DNA of 64,000 bases from Methylobacterium sp. Leaf465 (GCF_001424705.1 NZ_LMRA01000002.1:99294-163293), one strand, 5' to 3'; shown: positions 36,025 through 47,875, numbered from the stretch's first letter. A program made the numbers and translations. The notes: generated by a model from the letters alone, not told the origin.

Positions 36025-37059
36025 TCAGCTGCCGGTGTCGATGCGCGGATCGGCGAAGAAGTAATCGCCAATGGCCTGGGGCGCGGACTTGATCGCCCCG
36101 ACCCGATGCATGAACTGGCCCAGCCCAAGGGTGTTCTCCGGCGTCACCTTGAAGGTCACGGCCGGGTTGGTGATGATGGTCTTCAGCAGCGCCGGATCGA
36201 GCTTGCTGCTGGTCGTCCGGACATAGATTTCGGCCGCCTTGCCGGGGTTCTCGGTGATGAACTTCGCTGCCTCGTCGAGCGCGTCCAGGAAGGCCTTGTA
36301 GGTCTTCGGGCTGGATTTGTAGAACGCCTCCGTCCCGTAGAGCACCGTCGAGGAGGACGGGCCGCCCTGGACGTCGTACGAATTCAAGACGATGCGGGCC
36401 TTGGGGTTCTCGGCCAGTTCCTGGTCCTGGAAGGGCGGATTGCCGAAATGCGCGGAGATCTCGGTGCCGCCTTTGATGATCGCGGCGGCCGCCTCCGGGT
36501 GCGGGACCGCGACGCTGATCCGGTCGAGCTTGGCGAAGTCCTTGTCGCCCCAGAGCTTGGCCGAGGCCCACTGCAGGATGCGCGACTGCACCGAGACGCC
36601 CACCGCAGGCACTGCGATTCGGTCCTTCTCACCGAAGTCGGCGATGCTCCTCACCTCGGGATTGTTGGTGACGAGGTAGTAGGGAAAGTTGCCGAGCGAG
36701 GCGATGCCCTTGACGTTCTGCCGGCCCCGGGTGCGGTCCCAGAGCGTGAACAGTGGCCCGACGCCGGCCCCCGCGACCTCGATGTTGCCCGACAGCAGCG
36801 CGTCGTTGACCGCCGCACCACCCGAGAGCTGGACGTAGTCGACCTTGATGTCGAGGCCAGCCGCGTTGCCGTGCTTCTCGATGAGCCTCTGGTCCTCGAC
36901 CACGTTGAGGAGCAGGTAGACGACGCCGAACTGCTTGGCGATCCGTAGCTGTCCCTCGGCCGCCGCCGCGCCGCCAGCGAGCGACGCGCACAGGGCCAGC
37001 CCGCCGAGCAAGGCACCCGCCAGGCGCCGCGGGAGAATGAAGTGTTGCCTGGTCGTCAT
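36025..37059 (-). CDS. TauA-like substrate-binding protein
   Basis: 344 residues from ATG 37059; ATG 37077 and a TTG at 37107 are alternatives. The chosen start gives a clear signal peptide (MTTRQHFILPRRLAGALLGG, cleavage after AAA-EGQ). Mature part: LRIAKQFGVVYLLLNVVED, LSGGAAVNDALLSGNIEVAG, and the hinge HPEAAAAIIKGGTEISAHFG. It should bind a sulfonate, taurine or related small anion in the periplasm. It is first in a probable five-gene minus-strand operon with the ATPase, permease and the two YeeE/YedE genes. Confidence 0.85.
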   Translation of the reverse strand: MTTRQHFILPRRLAGALLGGLALCASLAGGAAAAEGQLRIAKQFGVVYLLLNVVEDQRLIEKHGNAAGLDIKVDYVQLSGGAAVNDALLSGNIEVAGAGVGPLFTLWDRTRGRQNVKGIASLGNFPYYLVTNNPEVRSIADFGEKDRIAVPAVGVSVQSRILQWASAKLWGDKDFAKLDRISVAVPHPEAAAAIIKGGTEISAHFGNPPFQDQELAENPKARIVLNSYDVQGGPSSSTVLYGTEAFYKSSPKTYKAFLDALDEAAKFITENPGKAAEIYVRTTSSKLDPALLKTIITNPAVTFKVTPENTLGLGQFMHRVGAIKSAPQAIGDYFFADPRIDTGS

Positions 37060-38013
37060 TGTGTCCGCCGCCGACATGTCTGGAGAAGTTGTCTTGTCTA
37101 AAGGCAATCCAGGTGATCCGGGTCGATAAAGAGCCGTGGATCGATGGCGCAGATGGTATCTTGTGTCGGGGTTAGGTCAATAAAAGCGCCATCTTTATTC
37201 CGATCGCCCTGGAGAATGCTTGTGTCTCATGCGCGGTCTTCCGGAGAGCATTTCTCCCGACGGGCAATTTAGCGCCGGAAACCCGTTTTGGTGCGGGGAA
37301 GTACCGCTTCCTTTCGCCGGACCTCTCTGCAGGCGTTGCGCTCTCCGCGGGGACCGGAGTCAGAATGAACGTCCTGGCCGGAATTTCTCCCTGAAACCGG
37401 CGTATCCGGAGGCTATTTCTATTGCCGTGCGCTGAATATGGAAAGATTTTTGCGTTGATAACCTCGGCCGAATACATTTGAATTTCGCTCTCGGAGGCGC
37501 TGTCGCCTCTGCCCTCACGCACTTCGTGTCATGCGGCTCCGCCTCGCGATCGTTCCCCACCCCTGTTCGACTACATCCGCTGCGCCAGCCAGTTCGACGC
37601 GCCGCAATCCATCGGTGCGGACGAGACCTACCCCCTAAGCGCCTAAGTCCCTCACCCCGAAGGACTTCTGCCGCAGGACTCCGGCACGCTCCCGGCGGTG
37701 GCGATGCCGAACCGGCAGGGCTTCACCGGGGATGCACGCCCCGACATCCCGGTGACAGTTCGCTGAGCTGGTAAGGTCGGCCGCGCAGGAGAAGCCTGCT
37801 GTCAGGACCCATCCGGAAGGAAGGCTGTGCCCGCAGGCCACCGATCTTTGGAAACCGCTCTCATTGACCCTGGAGGCCCCGGATCGGCACACTTCCCCGA
37901 GGCGCGGCGCTCCCGTCCGTGCCCCGCAAAGGTCCGTCCGTGGACCCCGGACCGCGCCACCGGCACCCCCTCGCCACCCTTCTCGAGCGACGACTTTCAG
38001 ACCGGAGAAAACG
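37060..38013. other. Long gene-free stretch between importer and cysE operon
   Basis: About 950 bases. The left part (37060-37480) is comparatively AT-rich and holds the promoter for the minus-strand importer operon. Several overlapping open frames exist but none resembles a known protein. I looked for SAM, cobalamin and other sulfur-linked riboswitch cores and did not see a convincing one. Confidence 0.4.
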
Positions 38014-38205
38014 ATGGTTCTCGGAGATCAGGTTGTATTTGCCCGGCTCGACGTGGCCGATGCCCTCGGGATCTGGCGCCACGCCACCGGGCGAATCGTC
38101 GACGTCCTGCCGGCCCGGGACGGGGCGCAGGTCGTGGACGTGCAATTCGACGGACATGGCCTCCTCGTGGGCTACATCGCCGCTCTCTTCCAGCGCGTCG
38201 GGTGA
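38014..38205 (+). CDS. Small hypothetical protein upstream of cysE
   Basis: 63 residues from ATG 38014, preceded by a GGAGA ribosome-binding site. The sequence (VFARLDVADALGIWRHATGR, then VDVLPARDGAQVVDVQFDGH) alternates strands and short turns, like a small beta-barrel (SH3-like) protein. No family is recognised. It lies 54 bases upstream of cysE on the same strand and may be co-transcribed with it. Confidence 0.6.
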   Translation: MVLGDQVVFARLDVADALGIWRHATGRIVDVLPARDGAQVVDVQFDGHGLLVGYIAALFQRVG

Positions 38206-38259
38206 GGCCGATGCCGCCGCGCACCGCCCGGACCTCGCGATCCGCATGAGCCGATACAC

Positions 38260-39123
38260 ATGACCGCCGGCAGTCAGGCCTCGCGCAGTCCCAGCAACCT
38301 CCTGCGCCCGCCCCTGCGCAGCGTGAGCCAGACCACGGCCGGCTCCGACGTCTGGCGGGCGATGCGTGCCGAGGCGGAGGCGGCCCTGATCGAGGAGCCG
38401 CTCTATGCCGGCATCATCCAGGCGACGGTGCTCGACCAGCCCAGTCTGATCCACGCCTTCGCCTACAGGCTCGCCCATCGCCTCGGCGACGGCGACCTCG
38501 CGCGGCTCTCCACCCGCGATCTCTGCCTCTCGGCCTTCGAGGCCGACCCGCATGCGGGCGAGCACGCCGTGCGCGACCTCGTGGCCATCCGCGAGCGTGA
38601 CCCGACCTGCCGGCGCTACCTCGACCCCTTCCTCTTCTACAAGGGGCTTGCTGCCCTGGAGGGCTACCGGGTGGCGCACTGGCTCTGGCACCAGGGCCGG
38701 GCCACCCTGGCGCTGCACATCCAGAGCCGGATCTCCGAGGTGTTCGGCGCCGATATCCACCCGGCAGCGCGGATCGGCTCGGGCGTCTTCATCGACCACG
38801 CCACCGGCGTCGTCATCGGAGAGACCACGGTGATCGCCGACGACGTCTCGATCCTGCAATCGGTGACGCTCGGGGGCAACGGCAAGGAGAGCGGCGACCG
38901 CCACCCGAAGATCGAGCGCGGCGTGCTCCTCAGCGTCGGCGCCAAGGTGCTCGGCAACATCCGGGTCGGCGAAGGCGCGAAGGTGGCCGCCGCGGCCGTC
39001 GTCCTGCACGACGTGCCGGCCCACACCACCGTGGCAGGCGTGCCGGCCCGCGTCGTGTCGCGCATCAGTTCGGCCGAGGACCCCGCTCAGACCATGGACC
39101 AGTTCTTCGGCGACGGGATCTGA
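38260..39123 (+). CDS. cysE: Serine O-acetyltransferase
   Basis: 287 residues, normal for CysE. N-terminal helical domain (DVWRAMRAEAEAALIEEPL, LYAGIIQATVLDQPS) and a C-terminal left-handed beta-helix with hexapeptide turns (IHPAARIGSGVFIDHATGVV, GGNGKESGDRHPKIERGVLL). His residues of the catalytic dyad are in FIDHATG. Makes O-acetylserine, the acceptor of sulfide in cysteine synthesis, and is normally feedback-inhibited by cysteine. It precedes the encapsulin operon by 468 bases. CysE next to a family 2 encapsulin is a known association. Confidence 0.95.
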   Translation: MTAGSQASRSPSNLLRPPLRSVSQTTAGSDVWRAMRAEAEAALIEEPLYAGIIQATVLDQPSLIHAFAYRLAHRLGDGDLARLSTRDLCLSAFEADPHAGEHAVRDLVAIRERDPTCRRYLDPFLFYKGLAALEGYRVAHWLWHQGRATLALHIQSRISEVFGADIHPAARIGSGVFIDHATGVVIGETTVIADDVSILQSVTLGGNGKESGDRHPKIERGVLLSVGAKVLGNIRVGEGAKVAAAAVVLHDVPAHTTVAGVPARVVSRISSAEDPAQTMDQFFGDGI

Positions 39124-39591
39124 CAGGTGCGGGGGCCGGACGTCCCCCGGGGCAGCGACTGACCCGTCCATCGATCTCCGGCCGGTCCCCATACCCGGCC
39201 GCACAAGCGGGTCTCCCTTGCCGGGCGGACCGGATTTCAGGCCAAGTCGCTCCGACCGTTTCCCGCCCCCCTTATCTCGGACAACAATTTCCTCCAATCT
39301 CGCAGTAATATAATCTAAATTTTTGCCATCATTGATTTATAGACTGATTGAGTCTCATAAATATTCAAATATAGAATATCTTTCCGTTGACGTTCGCGCA
39401 AAGTAACGGTTAGAACCGCATCGCGTCCGGCGCTGTACAATTTATTATGCCGGGTACGACAGGACTATGCGGTGTTCCCCGCAGCGCTGTCCTTGATCGC
39501 GTAGTCGCTCGACTGCGCACGCGAAGATCCATGGCCGGATGCGCACGGCATTACCCAACAATCCAGACGGACCACACGGAGACGACCAGAC
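39124..39591. other. AT-rich region upstream of the encapsulin operon
   Basis: 468 bases without a gene. Bases 39290-39420 are strikingly AT-rich compared with the surrounding DNA, with runs such as TAATATAATCTAAATTTTTG. This is the probable promoter region for the shell and cargo genes. Confidence 0.5.
39387..39415 (+). promoter_or_regulatory. Candidate promoter of the encapsulin operon
   Basis: TTGACG (39387-39392) is followed after 17 bases by TTAGAA (39410-39415), a weak -10. It sits at the end of the AT-rich block, about 180 bases upstream of the shell gene. Assigned only by pattern. Confidence 0.3.
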
Positions 39592-40969
39592 ATGAGCGGA
39601 CAGGGGCAGAGCGTGGGCGCATCCGCAGCACGCAATCTATCGACGGCGACCGTCACGTCGGTCCAGAACCTCGCCAACACCCCGCGCTGGTTCCTGCGGC
39701 TTCTGCCCTTCGTCAACGTGGATGGCGGCGTCTACCGCGTGAACCGGCGCGCCGTCGTGCTGGCCAAGCCCGGCCGCATCGCGTTCGCCAGCGCCGACAA
39801 AGCGCGCACGATCAGCCCCGCTTCCCTGCGCGCCGTGCCGCCGTTCAGCCGTCTGGGCGATGCCGAACTCGCGGCCCTCGCCGACCGGTTCACCGAGAGC
39901 AAGCACAAAGCCGGAGAGACGATCTCGGAAGGGGGCGCGGGCGACCGCAGCCTGACCATCGTCGCCGACGGCACCGTCGAACTGTCCCTGTCCGGGCCCT
40001 ACCAGAACCGCCTGCGTTCGGGGCTCGCCACCCGCGGCGACTTCTTCGGTGACGACGCCCTCACGGGCGACGGCCAGCCCGCTCCCGCCGTCAAGGCGCT
40101 CTCGGCCGTCACGCTGCTGACCCTTGACCGGGCGGCCCTGGACGACGCCGCCGTCAAGAATCGCATCGCGCAGTATGTCGAGGAGCGCGACCGCTTGAAG
40201 GGTCACACCAACAGCCACGGCGAGCAGGGCATCGAGCTGCTCGCGGTGCAGACCGGCGCGCCGCGCCTGCCGAGCACCTTCGTGGATTACGAGATCGACC
40301 CGCGCGAGTACCACCTCTCCACGATCCAGACGATCCTCAACACCCATACCCGCGTCACCGACCTCTACTCCAACGAGATCGACCAGCTACGCGAGCAGAT
40401 CCGCCTCACGGTCGACGCCGTGAAGGAGCGGGAGGAGTGGGAGCTGCTCAACAATTCCGAGTTCGGCCTGCTGAACGAGGTCGGCGGACGCCAGCGCATC
40501 CCCACCCGCGGCGGCCCGCCGACCCCGGACGACCTCGACGAGCTGCTGACGCTGGTCTGGAAGAAGCCCGCGTTCTTCGTGGCGCATCCCCGCGCCATCG
40601 CGGCCTTCGGCCGGGAAGCCACCCGCCGCGGCGTGCCCCCGGTGGTGATCCACTTGTTCGGCGCGCCCTTCATCACCTGGCGCGGCGTGCCGCTGGTGCC
40701 GAGCGACAAGCTGCCGATCGACACCGATCCGGTCACCGGATCCCAGACCACCTCGATCCTGCTGCTGCGCGTCGGCGAGGGCGAGCAGGGCGTGGTCGGC
40801 CTGCAGAAATCCGGCGTCACCGGCGAGATCGAGCCTGGCCTGTCGGTGCGCTACATGGGGACCAACGACCATTCCATCGCTTCCCACCTCGTGACCCGCT
40901 ACTTCTCCGCCGCAGTGCTGGTGGAGGATGCCATCGCACGCCTCGATAACGTTCTGCTGGGCAACTACC

Positions 40970-40983
<14 letters not shown>
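39592..40983 (+). CDS. Family 2B encapsulin nanocompartment shell protein
   Basis: 463 residues. The N-terminal arm (LANTPRWFLRLLPFVNVDGG, 28-47) and the HK97-type shell core after about 225 (STFVDYEIDPREYHLSTIQT, LYSNEIDQLREQIRLTVDAV, PTPDDLDELLTLVWKKPAFF, FITWRGVPLVPSDK) match family 2 encapsulins such as SrpI. Between them, at about 82-190, a cyclic-nucleotide-binding-like domain is inserted (FSRLGDAELAALADRF, then the GDFFGDDALTG turn), which defines family 2B. Family 2 shells self-assemble in the cytosol and enclose cysteine desulfurase. An ATG with GGAGA upstream; the last 14 bases overlap the cargo gene. Confidence 0.95.
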
Positions 40984-43060
<2,077 letters not shown>

Positions 43061-43698
43061 GAAAGGCGGTCTTGCCTTGGCCGAGTTAAAAAATGACCGG
43101 TCCGCTGGAGTCCGCAATTCGGCAGCCTTGACGAACGCATGTACGACCGGGTTGGGTCGGGATCCGTTCGTCCGCTCTACGTCTGGGTTGGTTGGAAAGC
43201 AGTCCGGCTGCTATCGGAGGCGTGCTGTGCTTAAGCAGACTTAGGCACATGAAACGGGTGCCAGACGACTGGCTCATCTGCTTCTATCGGCAAGGCTGGA
43301 AAACGCTCTAGGAGTGCCACCGCGTACGGCTCCTTTGGCCTATTCGACGTCCAACTTGGATGGCACCTATCGGCCGCACCCGGTCAGGCTGGTACCGACG
43401 GAGATAAGGGCGATGCCCCCGGCCCCGAGCAAGAGTCGTCCCAAGACAAGAAAGGCCAACGTACGCCCGACGTGTGCCGGTCGCTGCGCCGGCACGGGCA
43501 TATCGTCGTTCGCAGAATGATGCAGGCAGCCGCGGAAGGGCGAGGCCGTCCCAATGCCCGAGATGGCGGGCATCGAGGACTTCTGCGGATGACTGCGGTG
43601 CGCGCACATGGGCCCGCCCCTTTCGTCCGCGATCATGCTCCGGGTCCATCGAAGCCGCAAGCCGGTGGACCGACTTGCGGAACCAAGGTGTCGTTCGC
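43061..43698. other. Gene-poor stretch after the cargo gene
   Basis: 638 bases. The only frame I would keep in mind is on the minus strand at 43367-43501 (44 residues, with a hydrophobic stretch LAFLVLGRLLLGAGGIALIS), but it lacks a ribosome-binding site. Nothing else is supportable. Confidence 0.35.
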
Positions 43699-43980
43699 TC
43701 AGGGCTTGGCCTCAAGCGACACCACCTCGTCGCCGTGCCATCGCACCTGGAAGCCAGCCTCGGCGGTCGCTTCCGAGACAATGGCCTTCCAGTCCGAAGG
43801 ATGGCGCTCGGCGGCTCGTTCGTAGACCAGTTCGCAGATGCGCGTGACGCTCCCAACGGACGTCGCGCCGCGGCTGGTCCAGTAGCGGTTCAGGCTGGCG
43901 AAGGCGACGTCGTACAGGCGCGCCTGCTCGGCAGCGAGGAAATCCAGCCGCATGTCCTCGAATTCAGCGGGTCTGAGCAT
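43699..43980 (-). CDS. Small hypothetical protein
   Basis: 93 residues from ATG 43980 (a TTG two codons earlier is possible). Helical N-terminus (FEDMRLDFLAAEQARLYDVA), then SVGSVTRICELVYERAAERH and a short C-terminal strand. Soluble, no recognised family. It precedes the secreted small protein gene on the same strand (upstream at 44050) by 69 bases in the transcription sense, so they may be one transcript. Confidence 0.5.
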   Translation of the reverse strand: MLRPAEFEDMRLDFLAAEQARLYDVAFASLNRYWTSRGATSVGSVTRICELVYERAAERHPSDWKAIVSEATAEAGFQVRWHGDEVVSLEAKP

Positions 43981-44049
43981 CGGCAAGGCGCTCCCAGGTC
44001 ACAGCCATGTCGATCCGGCGGATGCCGAACCGACCCCGTCCTGCCGGGA

Positions 44050-44403
44050 CTACGGCAATGCACCGATCATGCCCTTGGCCTCGCTCATGGTGTTCTCGCA
44101 GGCACGCTTGTCGCCGCTGCGGTCCTCGCCGACTGCACGGAGGATGAGGGTTCGGGCCTCCGCCACGTGAGTGGCCGTCGAGACCATCGCGAGGTCGCTC
44201 GGTGCGTCGAGGCGAGCCGCCTGGATGCCACGGGGCGAACCGGTGCGCAGCGTATGGCCTTCCTGCAGGCCGGTGACCTGGATGGCACCGGCACTGTCGA
44301 GGCGTCGCTCGATGGTACCGATCTGCTCGGCGCAGGAAGAGGCGAGCGCCGGAAGCGGCAGGGCGGCGATGGCAAAGGTCGCGAGAATGTAGGCTGGGCG
44401 CAT
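44050..44403 (-). CDS. Secreted small hypothetical protein
   Basis: 117 residues from ATG 44403, which directly gives a signal peptide (MRPAYILATFAIAALPLPAL, cleavage near ALA-SSC). Two Cys residues in the mature protein (SSCAEQ and RACENT) could form one disulfide. Helical mature region (EQIGTIERRLDS, MSEAKGMIGALP). Upstream in-frame extension is rejected because it would bury the signal. No function is recognised. Confidence 0.65.
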   Translation of the reverse strand: MRPAYILATFAIAALPLPALASSCAEQIGTIERRLDSAGAIQVTGLQEGHTLRTGSPRGIQAARLDAPSDLAMVSTATHVAEARTLILRAVGEDRSGDKRACENTMSEAKGMIGALP

Positions 44404-44595
44404 CTTGAGACTTCCCGGGCGGTGGCAGCATCCCAGCCTCGTTCCACGAACGGGTAACCGGATGCCGTCCCTCACGCGGCGATGCGAGGGTAGCGTCCAC
44501 TCAACGGCTCGCCAGCGCTTTGTGTTGCATCGCAACATGAAGCGCGGGGCTGCCCTGCATTGGGCGACGCGACGAACCGTCAGACTTCAGAGCCC

Positions 44596-47139
44596 TCAGA
44601 CGGCGAAAGCTCGCCGCAGGGCATCGGCGTCGTAGGGCTTCTTGACTACAGGCACGGTTCCGAGGTCGGCCGGGATCCTGAAGCTTTCGCCATAGCCCGT
44701 CGCGAAGGCGTAGGGGATGCCGAGTTCGGCCAGCCGACGAGCGACCGCGATGCTCGTCTCGGAACCGAGGTTGACGTCGAGGAGGGCCCGGTCGGGCGGC
44801 GATGCCTCGATCAGGCGCAGGGCGTCCCGGGTCGATGCCGCCATGTCGACGGTCTCGGCGCCGAGCGCGGTCAGCACCTCCTCGGCTTCCAGGGCGATGA
44901 TCATATTGTCCTCGACCACCAGGACCGTGCCGGTCAGTTGAAGCGGGACCGCCGGCTGCTCGCGCTTGACGGGGGACGCGGAGACAGGCGGGGCGGCCCG
45001 GAGGTACACCGGCGGCAGCGAGAACCGCGCCTCGACGCCGGTGAGCTCGTATCGGATCTCGGCCGTGCCTTGCAGTTCGTACGGGATCGACCGTTCGATA
45101 ATGGTGGTGCCGAAGCCTCGGCGCTTAGGTGCACGCACCGTCGGTCCCCCGCTCTCACGCCAGTGCAGGACGAGGTAGTCGAGCGCGTCGCGTTCCCAGC
45201 GGATGTCGACCCGGCCGTGCCGGTCGCAGAGAGCGCCGTACTTGGCTGAGTTCGTCATCATCTCGTGCACGACGAGCGCGATCGTCGAGAACGCCTGCGG
45301 CTCCAGGAGGACGTCGGCCCCCTCCAGCACCAGCCGGTCGGCCTTCTCGCCAAGGTAGGCGCCAGCCTCCAGCAGGATGAGATTGCGCAGGGAGCCGGGC
45401 CCCCAGTTCGAGGTGGTGATCTGGTCGTGGGCCCGGGCAAGGGCCTGGATGCGGCTGCCGACCAGGGCCGCGAACTCCTCGCCGCTGAGCTCGCTGGAGC
45501 GGCTCTGCGTGACCACGCCCCGGATCAGGTTGAGGATGTTGCGGACGCGGTGATTGAGCTCGGCGATAAGGAGTTCCTGCCGCTCCTGGGCGCCCTTGCG
45601 CTCCTTCTCGGCCGAATCCGTGAGCCGCAGGATGACCTCAAGCAGGGTGACCCGGAGTGCTTCGGCGGTCCGTAACTCGACCTCGGCCCAGGGAAGGGAT
45701 CGCCCGTGCACGACCTCGCGCCAAGCCTCGAAGCTCTTGCGCGGGGTCAGGCGCACGCCGTTCGGGCCCGGGATCGCGGGCTTCTCGGGATTGCCTGCCC
45801 AGGTCACCGTGCGCGAGACCTCGGAGCGGAAGAACACGAGGAAGTCGCGCGGGGTACGGGAGACCGGGATGGCGAGCATGCCGGCGGCGCGTTCGGTGAA
45901 GTCCTGTCCAGGCTCGTGCACCCGCCCGATCTCGTCGATGGCATAGGGTCGGCTCGCCGCCGTCCGGTTGAGGAAGCGCACGAGGCCGGCGAACTCCTCC
46001 GCCGTCGGCGTCGCGCCCTGGAGCGTGACCTCGCCGTTGACCCAAAGCCCGATGCCGTCGCAGGGCACGATGCCGGAGAGTTCGTCTAGGAAGCCGGAGA
46101 GCTCCTCAAGGCTGGTCCCGCCCGAGGCGAGCGCGCTCATCAGGCGGGTATGGATCTCGCGCGAGCGGCCCTCCTGGGCGGCCTCGACCTCGCGCTCGCG
46201 GCTCTCCAGGATCCAGGAGAACATCTGCCCGAACAGCTCCGCGCCGGTCCGGCGCTCCAGGGTGATGTGGCGCGGCTCCATGTGGTGGCAGGCAAACAGG
46301 CCCCAGAGACGACCGTTGCGCAGGATCGAGACCGACAGCGAGGCGGCCACGCCCATGTTGCGCAGGTATTCGAGGTGGATCGGCGAGACCGTGCGAAGGG
46401 TCGAGAGGGAGAGGTCGAGCGGCGCTCCGTCGGGGTCGCGCGCCGGCACCACCGCGGCGCCGGGTGCGTCGACGTCGGCGATGATGCGCAGCCAGTTGCG
46501 TTCGTAGAGGGCGCGGGCCTGCTTCGGGATGTCGGAGGCCGGGTAGTGCAGGCCGAGGTAGCGGTCGAGGCCGGAGCGCACCGCCTCCGCGACGACCTCA
46601 CCCGAGCCGTCCTGCGCGAAGCGATAGACCATGACCCGGTCGAAGCCGGTCAGCGCCCGCATCTGCCGGGCGGCCTCGCGGCAGAGCGGCTCGAACCCGG
46701 CTGTCTGCTGGAGACGGGTGACCATGCTGCGCACAAGGTTGCCGGCACTGAGATGCTCCGGCGCGCTGGGTTCGGCCTCGATGACGATGGAGCCGCCCGA
46801 AAGGTGTAGGGCGACGTCGAACAGGGGCTGGTCCAGCAGCAACCGGACCCCGAACACCCGGTCGACGGCATCGGGGCCGCGCAGGGTCTGAAGGTGACCC
46901 CGCAGGACGTGAATAGCCTCGCTGTCGATGAGCTCGTCCAGCGGCAGGCCGAGCATCGCCTCGACGGGACGCCCCAGCCACTCCGATGCGTTCGCGCTCG
47001 CCCGCGCCACGATCCAGTCCGGGGACACGGCCAGCAGGAAGCCGAAGCCTTGGACGGCCCCGAGGATGTGGATCGGCTCGCGGTCGCACGAGCTCAGGTC
47101 GACGGATGCGGGGGGCTGGCCGTCAATCGTCTGGGTCAT
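44596..47139 (-). CDS. Bacteriophytochrome with HWE histidine kinase and receiver domain
   Basis: 847 residues from ATG 47139 (a GTG at 47160 is possible). Cys18 (in SSCDREPIHILG) is the N-terminal biliverdin-binding Cys of bacteriophytochromes. PAS (about 10-115), GAF (about 130-300, with the PASDIP motif at 200-205) and PHY (about 310-480) follow. An HWE kinase (HNHRVRN-type motif as ELNHRVRNILNLI near residue 530; VVHEMMTNSAKYGAL) and a C-terminal receiver (VLVVEDNMIIALEAEE, ALLDVNLGSET with the phospho-Asp) complete it. Senses red/far-red light and signals by phosphorylation. Confidence 0.93.
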   Translation of the reverse strand: MTQTIDGQPPASVDLSSCDREPIHILGAVQGFGFLLAVSPDWIVARASANASEWLGRPVEAMLGLPLDELIDSEAIHVLRGHLQTLRGPDAVDRVFGVRLLLDQPLFDVALHLSGGSIVIEAEPSAPEHLSAGNLVRSMVTRLQQTAGFEPLCREAARQMRALTGFDRVMVYRFAQDGSGEVVAEAVRSGLDRYLGLHYPASDIPKQARALYERNWLRIIADVDAPGAAVVPARDPDGAPLDLSLSTLRTVSPIHLEYLRNMGVAASLSVSILRNGRLWGLFACHHMEPRHITLERRTGAELFGQMFSWILESREREVEAAQEGRSREIHTRLMSALASGGTSLEELSGFLDELSGIVPCDGIGLWVNGEVTLQGATPTAEEFAGLVRFLNRTAASRPYAIDEIGRVHEPGQDFTERAAGMLAIPVSRTPRDFLVFFRSEVSRTVTWAGNPEKPAIPGPNGVRLTPRKSFEAWREVVHGRSLPWAEVELRTAEALRVTLLEVILRLTDSAEKERKGAQERQELLIAELNHRVRNILNLIRGVVTQSRSSELSGEEFAALVGSRIQALARAHDQITTSNWGPGSLRNLILLEAGAYLGEKADRLVLEGADVLLEPQAFSTIALVVHEMMTNSAKYGALCDRHGRVDIRWERDALDYLVLHWRESGGPTVRAPKRRGFGTTIIERSIPYELQGTAEIRYELTGVEARFSLPPVYLRAAPPVSASPVKREQPAVPLQLTGTVLVVEDNMIIALEAEEVLTALGAETVDMAASTRDALRLIEASPPDRALLDVNLGSETSIAVARRLAELGIPYAFATGYGESFRIPADLGTVPVVKKPYDADALRRAFAV

Positions 47140-47383
47140 GTCTTGGGAAGCTTGGGGCACGCGAACCGCCTCTCGGTTCGCCCTGCATTCTCTTCCGAGG
47201 CATTCACGGCAAACCGATGGCGGTCACTACAGAGAAAATGCGGAGATGCCCGTTCCGTCGATACGTCGATCCGGGTCGAGGACGTGGTTCAATCATGCGG
47301 GAACGGACCATTGTATAGTTTCATACGTTGTACTTGCGTCGGCTCCGGATGCAGTCGACCACATCGTGTACCGGGAGGCGACC

Positions 47384-47617
47384 ATGCCCATCAGGATACC
47401 CTCACGACCAGGGTTTGACCGGGCAGCATGCCTGACGGAGTTGAGCGCCTGCATCGCCGAGGCCGAGGCGTCCTCCTCCGCCCAGGCCGCCACGGTCCGC
47501 ATCCTTTCTCGGACGGGGTACGATGCGTCCGAGGCCATCCAGGCCTTGTGGGGCGAGATGGATGCCCTTGCAGCCTTGCGGGAAGTCCGAAGCTTCCTCG
47601 GAACGGGCCATCCTTAG
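47384..47617 (+). CDS. Small hypothetical protein
   Basis: 77 residues from ATG 47384 with a good GGGAGG ribosome-binding site. Helical, acidic and alanine-rich (TELSACIAEAEASSSAQAAT, SEAIQALWGEMDALAALREV). No known domain. It lies between the two photoreceptor kinases and is divergent from the phytochrome gene, so it may share their regulation, but this is inference. Confidence 0.6.
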   Translation: MPIRIPSRPGFDRAACLTELSACIAEAEASSSAQAATVRILSRTGYDASEAIQALWGEMDALAALREVRSFLGTGHP

Positions 47618-47671
47618 AACGAGAGCCAGCCTCTCCCTGCGGTAAGGTGACCAGGGCCGGCCGCCGATGCC

Positions 47672-47845
47672 TCAGCGCTGCAGGCGGTCCCTTGCCGACA
47701 CGGCGCGCCGGAGCGTGCGCGAGAGATCCTCCACCGAGTAGGGTTTTTTCAGGAATGGGAAGCCGTGGGTGCCTTCCTCCGCCAAGGGTGCGTCGAACCT
47801 CAATGTGACTTCCTTACCCCTGGACTGATCGGGATTGTTCACTAG
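47672..47845 (-). pseudogene. Remnant of a response-regulator receiver domain
   Basis: The minus strand encodes FPFLKKPYSVEDLSRTLRRAV just before a TGA at 47672-47674. This is the typical receiver C-terminal end with the conserved Lys-Pro (switch region). The preceding sequence carries only a weak trace (LVNNPDQSRGKE) and no N-terminal acidic pair or phospho-Asp, so most of the domain is gone. It lies between the small gene and the LOV kinase. Confidence 0.55.
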
Positions 47846-47875
47846 AACGATTCCGATCAACGGGATTGGCGTAGC

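Noticed and set aside
37060..38013. SAM or cobalamin riboswitch before the cysE operon
   Set aside because: Some GC hairpins occur, but no conserved core (such as the B12 box or SAM-II pattern) is present.
43367..43501. 44-residue membrane peptide on the minus strand
   Set aside because: Hydrophobic segment is present but no ribosome-binding site and no neighbours that support it.
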